From Micavibrio sp. UBA6145 (GTDB lineage: Bacteria > Pseudomonadota > Alphaproteobacteria > Micavibrionales > UBA1664), in contig DIUZ01000002.1 in assembly GCA_002423205.1 (NCBI GenBank), positions 449,814-513,813 of the forward strand: a stretch of DNA of 64,000 nucleotides. Reading direction: 5' to 3'. A program made the position numbers and the translations under genes. The notes beneath the pieces are model-generated. The model did no database searches, had not been told where the DNA came from, and saw only the letters and a program-made list of their open reading frames with translations. Below, piece by piece: positions 9,931-16,802 of this stretch (positions within the stretch are counted from its first letter, which is position 1; each line of letters begins with the position of its first letter).

Positions 9931-10461
9931 ATGAATATGATTGTTTCTAACGCAGTCAAACCGGAAGACTGGAATCGTGTTGGTAATAAATTGTCACAAT
10001 ATACAAAAGAAAGGCGCGCCCCCCGGCATGAGCCGTTAAGTTTTCTGTTTCAGGAAAGGGCCGGCAGGGCTGGCGTGCGCGGTGAGGCAGTCATCACTCA
10101 AAACTGGGGCAAAATTGATATCGATCTTCTTTTTGTTGAAGAACGCCATCGCCGCAAAGGCATAGGCAAAGCTTTGGTTGAAGCGATTACCAGATTTGGC
10201 TGCATCCACGGTGTTAAAGCCGTTCGCGTAAGTACACCGACCTGGCAGGGGGAGGGTTTTTACGAGCATATAGGGTTTACCGAAATGGGTAGAATTCCCT
10301 TGGCTAATGATGATTTCGGCATGCCGCAGGCTGAAATTACCTATTTTAAAATTTTGCCGTCCGTCGATGGCGTAGAACAGTTTTCCGTGCATATGCCCGC
10401 GGGACATATTCTCAATCGCGGCATTACAAGTATTGTTCCTGCATTAAGGCTCAAAGTATAA
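9931..10461 (+). CDS. GNAT-family N-acetyltransferase
   Basis: The 176-residue product contains one GNAT fold: a central beta strand (IDIDLLFVEE), the acetyl-CoA pyrophosphate loop RRKGIGKAL, and a C-terminal FYEHIGFTEMG segment typical of the family. The AAGGAAG ribosome site precedes ATG 9931. It is 40 bases after the ExoI-like gene on the same strand and is probably its operon partner. The acceptor could be a protein or a small molecule; nothing in the sequence decides. The 3' end is 4 bases from the stop of the convergent unknown gene. Confidence 0.85.
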   Translation: MNMIVSNAVKPEDWNRVGNKLSQYTKERRAPRHEPLSFLFQERAGRAGVRGEAVITQNWGKIDIDLLFVEERHRRKGIGKALVEAITRFGCIHGVKAVRVSTPTWQGEGFYEHIGFTEMGRIPLANDDFGMPQAEITYFKILPSVDGVEQFSVHMPAGHILNRGITSIVPALRLKV

Positions 10462-10465
10462 ACTA

Positions 10466-11644
10466 TTATACGACATGCATCCCGCGCATATGTCTCAGCG
10501 CGCGGCGATCGTTGCGGCGGTCTGAACGATTAAGCTGTCGGCGGTGTTGCCCACGTGGGCGTGCATCGCTTTCCATCCGTGCCATACGTTCGGCTCTTTC
10601 ATCGTAGACCAGTTGCTGTGCATCATGAAGCAGGCTCAGAAGATGGCTTACCGCAGCTTTTTGGTCCGTAACATCGATGGAGTCTGCCGCAGCGGTTTGA
10701 AAATCGTGATTCATATTTGTACGCTCTATATTAAGCGTAAAATCTGCGGCCTCGTGCCCTTTCGGATCCCATTCAATTCCAAAATTACCCTCGAGTACAG
10801 CGTAACGGCCCTGGAATGCCTTTTTGGCATGAAATGTCAGGCGGAAAGTTTCCGTCTGTGGATTGATCGCGATGTCGATAGTCTTGAATTTGTAACCGGC
10901 CTGGCGCCGAAATTCTGTTTGCAGGCGCGCGGCGGTGTTGCGGATATATTTCTCCCGCTGACTCCACATGCGCCGGCGCTTTTCACGCTTTTTCGGTTTG
11001 AGAGTGCTCTCATCACTGAAATCAAAGTCAGAAAAATTATTTAATAGCGGGTTGTCAGGTGCTTCCTCAGTATCGGCCCGGCTATCAAGGGGCACGAAAG
11101 GGTAATCGTGGTTTTCTATATATCCGCTTTGTTTTGCCATTTTGAAAAGGCGGCGGCCCATCTGGGGAAGCGTCTCGCATGGAGACATATAGAAATCGCC
11201 GATCATCCGCTTTCCTGGGTACCCCGGGCGGTGAATGGAAACACCTTTAATGGCATAAACATGCCGGTGACCGTTATGTTCACCAAGTTGCGGGAACATG
11301 ATCAGTACAGCTTCGGTCGCAAATATGCCGTTATTGACTTTGCGCATCAGGTTCAGGGTGATAGAAGGGCGCTCATCGCTTATCAAAACTTTTTTATCCG
11401 GAATGGCGCGCTCTACAATAATATGGCGGTCAGCACCCAGCCGCTCAAACTCATTTCTAAAGGATTTGATTAAACGTTTGCTGTTGTAGCGGACACGTTT
11501 CAGATCTGCGGGAGTTTGAAAAACGGCAGGTGAATCCGCGAGGGGGAAATCGGCAAATGCTTCGCTTGTGGGATAAAACAGAGCTTCAGACGTTGCAGGA
11601 AAGGCGATGTCTGTCTGTTCACGCAATGCTTCGTCGCGCAGCAT
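10466..11644 (-). CDS. Hypothetical protein, 392 residues
   Basis: I do not recognise this protein. It is soluble, with a basic linker of Lys/Arg runs near residues 218-240 (KPKKREKRRR) and a very Arg-rich C-terminus (QHRRQLNRSDRRNDRRALRH, then HMRG), which suggests nucleic-acid or RNP contact. An N-terminal half with mixed alpha/beta character (HIIVERAIPDKKVLI, EAVLIMFPQLGEHNGHRHVYAIKG) precedes the linker. It converges on the nuclease operon and starts about 120 bases from the tRNA-Ser remnant. Coding is supported by length and composition; function is unknown. Confidence 0.7.
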   Translation of the reverse strand: MLRDEALREQTDIAFPATSEALFYPTSEAFADFPLADSPAVFQTPADLKRVRYNSKRLIKSFRNEFERLGADRHIIVERAIPDKKVLISDERPSITLNLMRKVNNGIFATEAVLIMFPQLGEHNGHRHVYAIKGVSIHRPGYPGKRMIGDFYMSPCETLPQMGRRLFKMAKQSGYIENHDYPFVPLDSRADTEEAPDNPLLNNFSDFDFSDESTLKPKKREKRRRMWSQREKYIRNTAARLQTEFRRQAGYKFKTIDIAINPQTETFRLTFHAKKAFQGRYAVLEGNFGIEWDPKGHEAADFTLNIERTNMNHDFQTAAADSIDVTDQKAAVSHLLSLLHDAQQLVYDERAERMARMESDARPRGQHRRQLNRSDRRNDRRALRHMRGMHVV

Positions 11645-11764
11645 GTGGCGTCCCTGTCATTTGCTTTTTTTGCATATAAACAGGCTGAAAGAGAAAACAC
11701 AATTTATAAGACGCTGAAAGCGATGTTTATCCCCAAAACGGGGGTAAAATATAAATTCGCCTAA

Positions 11765-11831
11765 TGGCGGATGGGGTGAGATTCGAACTCACGAACCCCG
11801 TGAAGGGTCGCCAGTTTTCAAGACTGGTGCC
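11765..11831 (-). pseudogene. 3' half of split tRNA-Ser(UGA)
   Basis: Read on the minus strand, this is the anticodon arm with TGA anticodon (CTTGAAA loop), the long variable arm, T arm (GTTCGAATC), the acceptor 3' strand CCCATCC, discriminator G and encoded CCA of a tRNA-Ser. The bases that should supply the D arm and the acceptor 5' strand are replaced by unrelated element DNA beyond 11831. The missing 39-base 5' part is found at 26675-26713. Joining the two halves at the shared 16-bp core gives a complete 90-base tRNA-Ser with a perfect 7-bp acceptor stem (GGATGGG with CCCATCC). This copy cannot fold on its own. Confidence 0.92.
11816..11831. repeat. att core, left end of integrated element
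   Basis: TTTCAAGACTGGTGCC occurs here and again at 26675-26690 in the same orientation; flanking bases differ on both sides at both copies. It spans the anticodon loop and one side of the anticodon stem of the interrupted tRNA-Ser, a classic tyrosine-integrase crossover site. The two copies define the ends of the element. Confidence 0.9.
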
Positions 11832-11881
11832 GCTTCCATAAGTTATTGATTTCATTAAACAAAAAATACTGACTTCCAAAA

Positions 11882-11902
11882 GTGTGTAAGAAAATGTGTA
11901 AG
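11882..11902. other. Probable integrase arm-type sites, left
   Basis: Two near-identical direct repeats, GTGTGTAAG at 11882-11890 and TGTGTAAG at 11895-11902, lie 51 bases inside the left att core. The same pair with almost the same spacing is found at 26578-26597, between the right core and the integrase start. Tyrosine integrases bind such arm sites through their N-terminal domain. The assignment rests on repeat symmetry at both ends. The stretch 11645-11976 contains no protein gene; besides the tRNA half and these repeats I see nothing else in it. Confidence 0.6.
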
Positions 11903-11976
11903 TCCTCAAGCTGTTTTTAGTGGCGGCACTCAGAAATAGAAGAGGTGGTGCATCGCGGCACCACCTCGGCATTGGC

Positions 11977-12627
11977 TTACTTTACAAGCTTGATGTCGCT
12001 GTACTCGCCGCTTGTTTGGATCGTTACTGTAATTGGGTTGCCAGTGCGGTTGCGCCAGAACCAACCGTGACTGCCATCAAAAGCAGCCACGATTTCACCT
12101 TCGTCACTCTCTTTCGAGCCTTTGGCGTAGTTGTGGTAATCGATTTTCAATGTCTTGCTATCGCCGTGAATATCGTAGTTGGCACGACCGCCTTCGCTTG
12201 CCCATTTGTAAATGACTTTCTGCCCTTTTTTGAGGTCAACCTTGATTTCCTTGCCTTCATTTGGGGCTAGCGTCACCGACATTTCATGGTTTTGCCCTGT
12301 GCTTGCCTGCACAGTGGGCTCTTCCTCAACAGCAGGTGTTTGTGGCGCAGCTTCCTGCGTAGCCACAGGGGGAACGGCGCTAGCATCGGTGGCCACGGCA
12401 ACAGCCTCGCTTTCGGCAGCCGCTTCTTTGGCCAATGACATTTTGATTTCCCCCATTTTCTGGAGGCCTGTCATTTTGCCGATGCCTGTCGGGTCAATAC
12501 CGTACTCGGCAGGCATAACGACAGTGACAAGCAGGCCAAGGGCTGCAAAAACGGCAATGATGGTGGATTTGACGAGCTTCTTCGTGGAAGGCAACTCGCG
12601 GTCGTCAGGGATGTTTGTGTTATACAT
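11977..12627 (-). CDS. Membrane-anchored protein next to HupE (transmembrane anchor type)
   Basis: The 216-residue product has one N-terminal membrane segment (about residues 22-42, TIIAVFAALGLLVTVVMPAE). An Ala/Glu-rich, probably extended linker follows, then a C-terminal periplasmic beta domain with WASEGG, YHNYAKG and GWFWRNRTGNP segments. It resembles proteins annotated as transmembrane anchor proteins that accompany HupE-like transporters in metal islands. It lies 34 bases downstream of the HupE gene on the same strand, preceded by an AAAGG ribosome site, so the two are probably co-expressed. Its exact role is not known to me. Confidence 0.75.
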   Translation of the reverse strand: MYNTNIPDDRELPSTKKLVKSTIIAVFAALGLLVTVVMPAEYGIDPTGIGKMTGLQKMGEIKMSLAKEAAAESEAVAVATDASAVPPVATQEAAPQTPAVEEEPTVQASTGQNHEMSVTLAPNEGKEIKVDLKKGQKVIYKWASEGGRANYDIHGDSKTLKIDYHNYAKGSKESDEGEIVAAFDGSHGWFWRNRTGNPITVTIQTSGEYSDIKLVK

Positions 12628-12661
12628 GATAATACCTTTCTAGTTTTTCAAATTTGGTTGG

Positions 12662-13384
12662 TTACATGACAAAAAAACCGGTGATTTGATACCCCATCAA
12701 GAGGAACCCCAGCATCATCATGACGGCGTTGGCGGAATAGGCGTGGCGCATAAAGCTCCCCGATTTCCGCCAGTAGGTGATTGCAATCAAAATAGCGGCC
12801 AGCGCCAGAATTTGGCCTATCTCAACCCCGATATTGAAGGAAATGAGATTGACCAGAAGCCCGTCCTTCGGGAGTTCGTAATCAAGAATTTTGGTGGCAA
12901 GACCAAACCCGTGAAACAGACCGAAGATGAAGGTCGCTTTTTTTGTGTCTGGCTGGAAACCGAGCCAGCGTTGAAAAGCGCCCATGTTATCAAGCGCCTT
13001 GTACACCACCGAAAAGCCGATGATGGCGTCGATGATGAATGGGCTGATGGCAATCTCCATCAGCACACCAGAAAGCAGCGTGATAACGTGGCCAATAGCA
13101 AACAGAGTCACGTACAAGCCCACATCGCGCAAACGATACAGGAAGAAGATGACGCCGAACAAAAACAACAGGTGGTCGTATCCCGTCATCATGTGTTTGG
13201 CACCGAGATAGATGAATTCTAGCGGGTGCGGCCCTGATATTTCTTGAATATAGCCTTTGTCGCCTGCCGTGACCCCGTGGGCCAAGGCTTCGACGGGCAA
13301 CAGAAAAGCAAAGCCTGCCGCCAGTAATGCAAAGATGCACAGGCGCGAAATACGCTCAAATGCATCCCATTTGAAATGAGACAT
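12662..13384 (-). CDS. HupE/UreJ family metal transporter
   Basis: This 240-residue membrane protein has about seven hydrophobic segments. Family hallmarks are visible: HMMTGYDHLLFL near residue 65, FGLFHGFGLA near residue 155, and FNIGVEIGQ near residue 185, whose His, Asp and Glu residues are expected metal contacts. HupE/UreJ proteins move nickel, cobalt or related divalent metals. An N-terminal signal-like segment precedes AHGVTAGDKG. It lies between a small secreted His-rich protein (10 bases upstream) and the anchor protein, forming a three-gene minus-strand unit that diverges from the CsoR-type sensor. Substrate is inferred from family and context. Confidence 0.87.
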   Translation of the reverse strand: MSHFKWDAFERISRLCIFALLAAGFAFLLPVEALAHGVTAGDKGYIQEISGPHPLEFIYLGAKHMMTGYDHLLFLFGVIFFLYRLRDVGLYVTLFAIGHVITLLSGVLMEIAISPFIIDAIIGFSVVYKALDNMGAFQRWLGFQPDTKKATFIFGLFHGFGLATKILDYELPKDGLLVNLISFNIGVEIGQILALAAILIAITYWRKSGSFMRHAYSANAVMMMLGFLLMGYQITGFFVM

Positions 13385-13394
13385 GATTTTTTCC

Positions 13395-13754
13395 TTAGAT
13401 TGTATGGATAAAAAGAAGGAGGGTGCTTAGGCCGCAATGCGCGGGGGGGCGTTCAAAGCCGCAAAGAAATGGACTTGTAAAGCTGGTGTCCATGCGGAGG
13501 CCCCAAGTTATCCTATTTGAAAAGGGCACAAATGTACGTAAGGGCGTGTCGGTGCTCCAAGCATTATGCTCGTGCATTCCAAAATCATTAGTACCTGAAG
13601 TTTTGATTTTATCATTTTCAGGTTGGGTATCGGCAAGTTCATGATGATGGTGGCCGTGCTCTGGCGACAAAGTCATGGGTACATAGACAGCAAGGCTTGC
13701 CAGAAGCAGCACGCCTGTAAGCATTATAAAAAGGGCTTGTTTGATTTTTCGCAT
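13395..13754 (-). CDS. Small secreted His-rich protein
   Basis: The 119-residue product has a basic N-terminus and hydrophobic signal (KQALFIMLTGVLLLASLAVYV) followed by a metal-binding-like cluster, EHGHHHHE. The C-terminal half contains CGFERPPAHCGL. No family is recognised. It is the first gene of the HupE/anchor unit and starts 45 bases from the divergent sensor gene, so the palindromic operator between them probably controls both. A periplasmic metal-binding or chaperone role is inferred from the His cluster and neighbours. Confidence 0.65.
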   Translation of the reverse strand: MRKIKQALFIMLTGVLLLASLAVYVPMTLSPEHGHHHHELADTQPENDKIKTSGTNDFGMHEHNAWSTDTPLRTFVPFSNRITWGLRMDTSFTSPFLCGFERPPAHCGLSTLLLFIHTI

Positions 13755-13763
13755 GAGCTAGCG

Positions 13764-13790
13764 TTGACCTATCCTCCCTAGGGGGATACC
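13764..13790 (+). promoter_or_regulatory. CsoR/RcnR-type operator inside a promoter
   Basis: TATCCTCCCTAGGGGGATA (13770-13788) is a near-perfect palindrome with a central C-tract/G-tract, the kind of site bound by CsoR/RcnR family repressors. It fills the spacer between a TTGACC -35-like box (13764-13769) and a GATACC -10-like box (13785-13790) reading toward the sensor gene. The start codon at 13800 would then leave a very short or absent leader. The site also lies upstream of the divergent HupE unit, so one repressor could control both directions. Confidence 0.7.
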
Positions 13791-13799
13791 ATCACCGTC

Positions 13800-14051
13800 A
13801 TGAAAAAGCAATCCCCACACCATCATCACGATGATATATCCCTGCGCCTCAAAAAGGCCGAAGGGCACCTGCGCAGCATCATTGAAATGATTGATACTGG
13901 CCGCCCTTGCGTCGATATAGCCCAACAGATGCACGCCGTTGAAAAAGCTGTTTCACAGGCTAAGCGTACCCTTATTCAGGATCATATCGACCACTGCCTA
14001 GAAGACGGCGTATCGCTGAATGAATTCAAAGAAATCACGAAGTATCTATAG
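13800..14051 (+). CDS. CsoR/RcnR family metal-sensing repressor
   Basis: The 83-residue all-helical repressor belongs to the CsoR/RcnR/FrmR family. The family core RLKKAEGHLRSI and the DNA-facing basic helix are present. Candidate ligands C37, H62 and C66 match, with a +1 offset, the C-H-C triad of copper-sensing CsoR. A run of four histidines at 7-10 resembles the N-terminal His used by nickel/cobalt-sensing RcnR, but the fourth RcnR ligand position holds Cys, not His. It sits directly after its likely operator and 8 bases before the RcnA-like exporter, which it probably represses. The inducing metal (Cu, Ni or Co) cannot be settled from sequence. Confidence 0.88.
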   Translation: MKKQSPHHHHDDISLRLKKAEGHLRSIIEMIDTGRPCVDIAQQMHAVEKAVSQAKRTLIQDHIDHCLEDGVSLNEFKEITKYL

Positions 14052-14059
14052 GTGCCGTC

Positions 14060-15175
14060 ATGACTCCGTTTTCAGAATTACTCCAGCAAGGCACGCAACA
14101 CGCTTGGCTGTTCATCCCCAGCGCGATTTTGCTGGGTGCCCTGCACGGGCTGGAGCCGGGGCACTCCAAAACCATGATGGCAGCATTCATTGTGGCTGTT
14201 CGCGGGACAATCAAACAAGCCGTACTACTTGGTCTTTCTGCAACACTATCCCACACCGCCGTAGTCTGGGGGGTGGCCTTGGGCGGTATGTATTTATTCG
14301 GCAGTGTGGATGTCGAGGCATCGGAGCCATATTTTCAACTGGCTTCCGCCGCCATTATCATTGGCGTCGCCCTTTGGATGCTATGGCGCACCCATACGGA
14401 TAATCTTCGCGCCAAGGCGGAAGACCATCATCACGACCACGGCGATACCCACCGTATTGATACAGGCCACGGCATGATGGCGTTATCCGTATTCGAGGAT
14501 GGTGTACCGCCACGCTTCCGTATCAAATTCGAGGATGGTTATGGCTGGCAAGCGGCGGATGTCACCTTGGAAACCGAACGACCTGACGGCACGCGCCAAG
14601 CGTTTTCGTTTACCGATAAAGGTGGGTATCTGGAGTCTGTCGAAGAAATCCCAGAGCCGCATGAGTTCATGGCACGTATCCGCCTCGGCCACGGCAATCA
14701 TTTCCATGATTACGATGTGTCCTTTGTGGAGCACGCGCATGGCCACGACCATATGCACGAGGAGTTGTCAGGGCTTGATGTCTCAACAGGTGGCTACCAA
14801 GATGCACATGCGCTTGCGCACGCCAACGATATCCGCCGCCGTTTTGCAGGCCGCACTGTTACCACATGGCAGATAGCCCTGTTTGGCCTCACGGGCGGCC
14901 TTATCCCGTGCCCTGCGGCCATTACAGTGCTGCTGCTATGCCTCCAACTCAAGGAAATCGCCTTGGGCGCAACCTTGGTACTCAGCTTCAGCATTGGCCT
15001 TGCCTTGACGCTTGTAACAGTTGGTATCGCTGCGGCATGGAGTGTTAAACACGCGGCAAACCGCTATGCGTGGTTTGGCACATTCGTACGTAAGGCACCT
15101 TACTTTTCGTCCATCCTCATTCTTGTTATCGGCGTTTACATGGCCATGCACGGCTGGCACGGTCTTACAAAGTGA
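14060..15175 (+). CDS. rcnA: RcnA-like nickel/cobalt exporter with inserted domain
   Basis: This 371-residue NicO/RcnA family membrane protein exports Ni/Co. The signature HGLEPGHSK (residues 29-37) and the following KTMMAAF and LSHTAVVW segments are nearly those of E. coli RcnA. The His-rich cytoplasmic loop (DHHHDHGDTH, about 122-131) is present. After it an extra ~85-residue segment (about 138-225) with beta-strand character (RFRIKFEDG, YDVSFVE) and a second His cluster (HAHGHDHMH) is inserted, making the protein ~100 residues longer than E. coli RcnA. The C-terminal half resumes with LTGGLIPCPAA. It overlaps the next gene by 4 bases. Confidence 0.88.
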   Translation: MTPFSELLQQGTQHAWLFIPSAILLGALHGLEPGHSKTMMAAFIVAVRGTIKQAVLLGLSATLSHTAVVWGVALGGMYLFGSVDVEASEPYFQLASAAIIIGVALWMLWRTHTDNLRAKAEDHHHDHGDTHRIDTGHGMMALSVFEDGVPPRFRIKFEDGYGWQAADVTLETERPDGTRQAFSFTDKGGYLESVEEIPEPHEFMARIRLGHGNHFHDYDVSFVEHAHGHDHMHEELSGLDVSTGGYQDAHALAHANDIRRRFAGRTVTTWQIALFGLTGGLIPCPAAITVLLLCLQLKEIALGATLVLSFSIGLALTLVTVGIAAAWSVKHAANRYAWFGTFVRKAPYFSSILILVIGVYMAMHGWHGLTK

Positions 15176-15624
15176 TAGAAGCGTTGGGGGCTTATGGCGG
15201 GTTGTTTATGGCGGCGTTTTTGGCTGCCACCATCATCCCCGCACAGTCGGAAGCGGTATTGGTAGGCCTTCTCGCCCTTAAAACCTATCCCGCTATGTCA
15301 TTGATAGCTGTGGCCAGTATCGGCAATGTGCTTGGGGCTGTCGTCAACTGGTGGCTGGGGCGTGGTATCGAAAACTTCAAAGACCGAAAATGGTTCCCCG
15401 TAAAACCGCATGCGCTTCTAAAGGCACAGGGGTGGTACACCAAATACGGGCGATGGTCTTTGCTTTTAAGCTGGGTGCCTATGATTGGTGACCCTATAAC
15501 AGTCGCAGCAGGCGTGATGCGCGAAAAATTCCTGCCGTTCCTGTTGCTGGTATCGATTGCAAAAATCGGAAGGTATCTGTTGATTGCTGAAGTTCTAATG
15601 CCTTCGCTGAATTTATTGAAATGA
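15172..15624 (+). CDS. YqaA-type small DedA-superfamily membrane protein
   Basis: The 150-residue protein starts at GTG 15172, overlapping the exporter stop (GTGA), so it is translationally coupled. It has about four hydrophobic segments and the YqaA/SNARE-associated family features: an amphipathic re-entrant part (AATIIPAQSEAVLVG), GNVLGAVVNWWLG, and SWVPMIGDPITVAAG. These proteins are membrane transporters or scramblases of poorly defined substrate. The gene order sensor-exporter-YqaA suggests a metal-export operon. Its stop overlaps the first of two palindromic repeats in front of the Fic gene. Confidence 0.8.
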   Translation: MIEALGAYGGLFMAAFLAATIIPAQSEAVLVGLLALKTYPAMSLIAVASIGNVLGAVVNWWLGRGIENFKDRKWFPVKPHALLKAQGWYTKYGRWSLLLSWVPMIGDPITVAAGVMREKFLPFLLLVSIAKIGRYLLIAEVLMPSLNLLK

Positions 15625-15696
15625 GCTATAGAAAGAGGTTCTATAACTCATTTTTATATGTTATTATGAGCTATAGAAAGAGGTTCTATAACTCAT
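15621..15696. repeat. Two identical 31-bp palindromes overlapping the Fic start
   Basis: Copies at 15621-15651 and 15666-15696 are identical and 14 bases apart. Each is an inverted repeat with arms GAGCTATAGAA and TTCTATAACTC (one mismatch) around AGAGG. The ATG of the Fic gene is the last part of copy 2, and the AGAGG in its centre is the only plausible ribosome site. This could be a tandem operator for a repressor, possibly the winged-helix end of the Fic protein itself, or RNA hairpins that present or hide the ribosome site. Confidence 0.8.
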
Positions 15697-16801
15697 GGTT
15701 TGGATTTGGCAGAACACAGATTGGCCCGAATTTAGGTACGATAAAAAGGCTATCAGCAGCTTTGAAACAGAGTTCCTGCACAAGGCTGGAACCCTCTATG
15801 GCTCAATGAAGCATATGGGTGAAGAAGATAAGCTCTCTGTCACCATCGAGCTTATCAGTGAAGAAGCTGTAAAAACATCAAAGATAGAAGGCGAGATACT
15901 GGATCGCAATTCCGTTCAGTCCTCTATCCAGCGTCAGTTGGGCCTGAAACCTTCACACAAAAAGGGAACGCCAGCCGAGGAGGGCGTTTCGAAGATGATG
16001 GTTGACCTCTACAAGACATGGGATGCGCCATTAAGTCATGAAACGCTTTACCATTGGCATACCATGCTGATGGATGGGCAAAGAAGCATTCGGGATATTG
16101 GCCGTTACAGGACACATGAAGAACCAATGCAGATTGTATCTGCAAGGCTTGATAAACCTGAAGTTCACTATGAGGCCCCGCCATCAAAATCGATGAAGCG
16201 CGAAATGGCAGCTTTTATCACTAGGTTCAACAAAAGCAAAAAAACGGAATCCGCCCTCGTTCGTTCGGGCATAGCCCATTTATATTTTGAGGCAATTCAC
16301 CCGTTTGAGGATGGAAACGGTCGTATAGGCCGCGCCGTTTCAGAAAAAGCATTATCCCAGAATTTAGGGCGTCCTACCCTGATTGCTTTGGCGCAAGCCA
16401 TTGAAGCCAACAGGAAAGCTTATTATTCGGCTCTGCAATTAAACTCTCAGGACGACATGGACATAACCGATTGGCTGGTTTACTTCGCCAAGACCGTTCT
16501 GGCGGCTCAGGATAGGACACAAAAAACAATCGATTTCCTGATAGGGAAAACCAAACTTTATGACCGTTGTTCCGAGAAGATGAATGAGCGTCAGAAAAGA
16601 GTCATCGACCGCATGTTCAAGGAAGGGATTGATGGCTTCAAGGGCGGCCTAAGCGCAGAAAACTACATGACGATCACGAAGGCCCCACGCGCAACGACAA
16701 CTCGCGATTTACAGGCTTTGGTAGAAATGGGCGCACTCACAAAAACAGGTGAGCTCCGCTACACAAGGTACAATCTCAATCTTCCTGTAAGCGGAAAATA
16801 A
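15695..16801 (+). CDS. Fic-domain protein (AMPylase type) with C-terminal winged helix
   Basis: The 368-residue product carries the full Fic motif HPFEDGNGRIGR at residues 202-213, so catalytic His202 is present and AMP transfer from ATP to a target protein is expected. An inhibitory-helix motif TSKIEG (61-66, pattern S/T-x3-E-G) lies ahead of it, marking a self-restrained class II Fic protein. The N-terminal part (WIWQNTDWPEFRYD) matches the DUF4172 type, and the C-terminal ~70 residues look like a winged helix (SAENYMTITKAPRATTTRDL). The stop is one base from the convergent relaxase stop. Its role on the element is unknown; regulation by the flanking palindromes is likely. Confidence 0.9.
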   Translation: MVWIWQNTDWPEFRYDKKAISSFETEFLHKAGTLYGSMKHMGEEDKLSVTIELISEEAVKTSKIEGEILDRNSVQSSIQRQLGLKPSHKKGTPAEEGVSKMMVDLYKTWDAPLSHETLYHWHTMLMDGQRSIRDIGRYRTHEEPMQIVSARLDKPEVHYEAPPSKSMKREMAAFITRFNKSKKTESALVRSGIAHLYFEAIHPFEDGNGRIGRAVSEKALSQNLGRPTLIALAQAIEANRKAYYSALQLNSQDDMDITDWLVYFAKTVLAAQDRTQKTIDFLIGKTKLYDRCSEKMNERQKRVIDRMFKEGIDGFKGGLSAENYMTITKAPRATTTRDLQALVEMGALTKTGELRYTRYNLNLPVSGK

Positions 16802-16802
16802 T

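Noticed and set aside
3..11644. Region 1 as an intact prophage
   Set aside because: No capsid, tail, terminase, portal or lysis genes are visible; nuclease genes alone do not justify the call.
11765..11831. Functional tRNA-Ser at the left end
   Set aside because: Only the 3' part is present; D arm and acceptor 5' strand are missing on the element side, so it cannot fold.
15621..15809. Short frame encoding a repeated MSYRKRFYNS peptide
   Set aside because: The repeated peptide is only the translation of the two 31-bp palindromes; the Fic gene is the real frame here.
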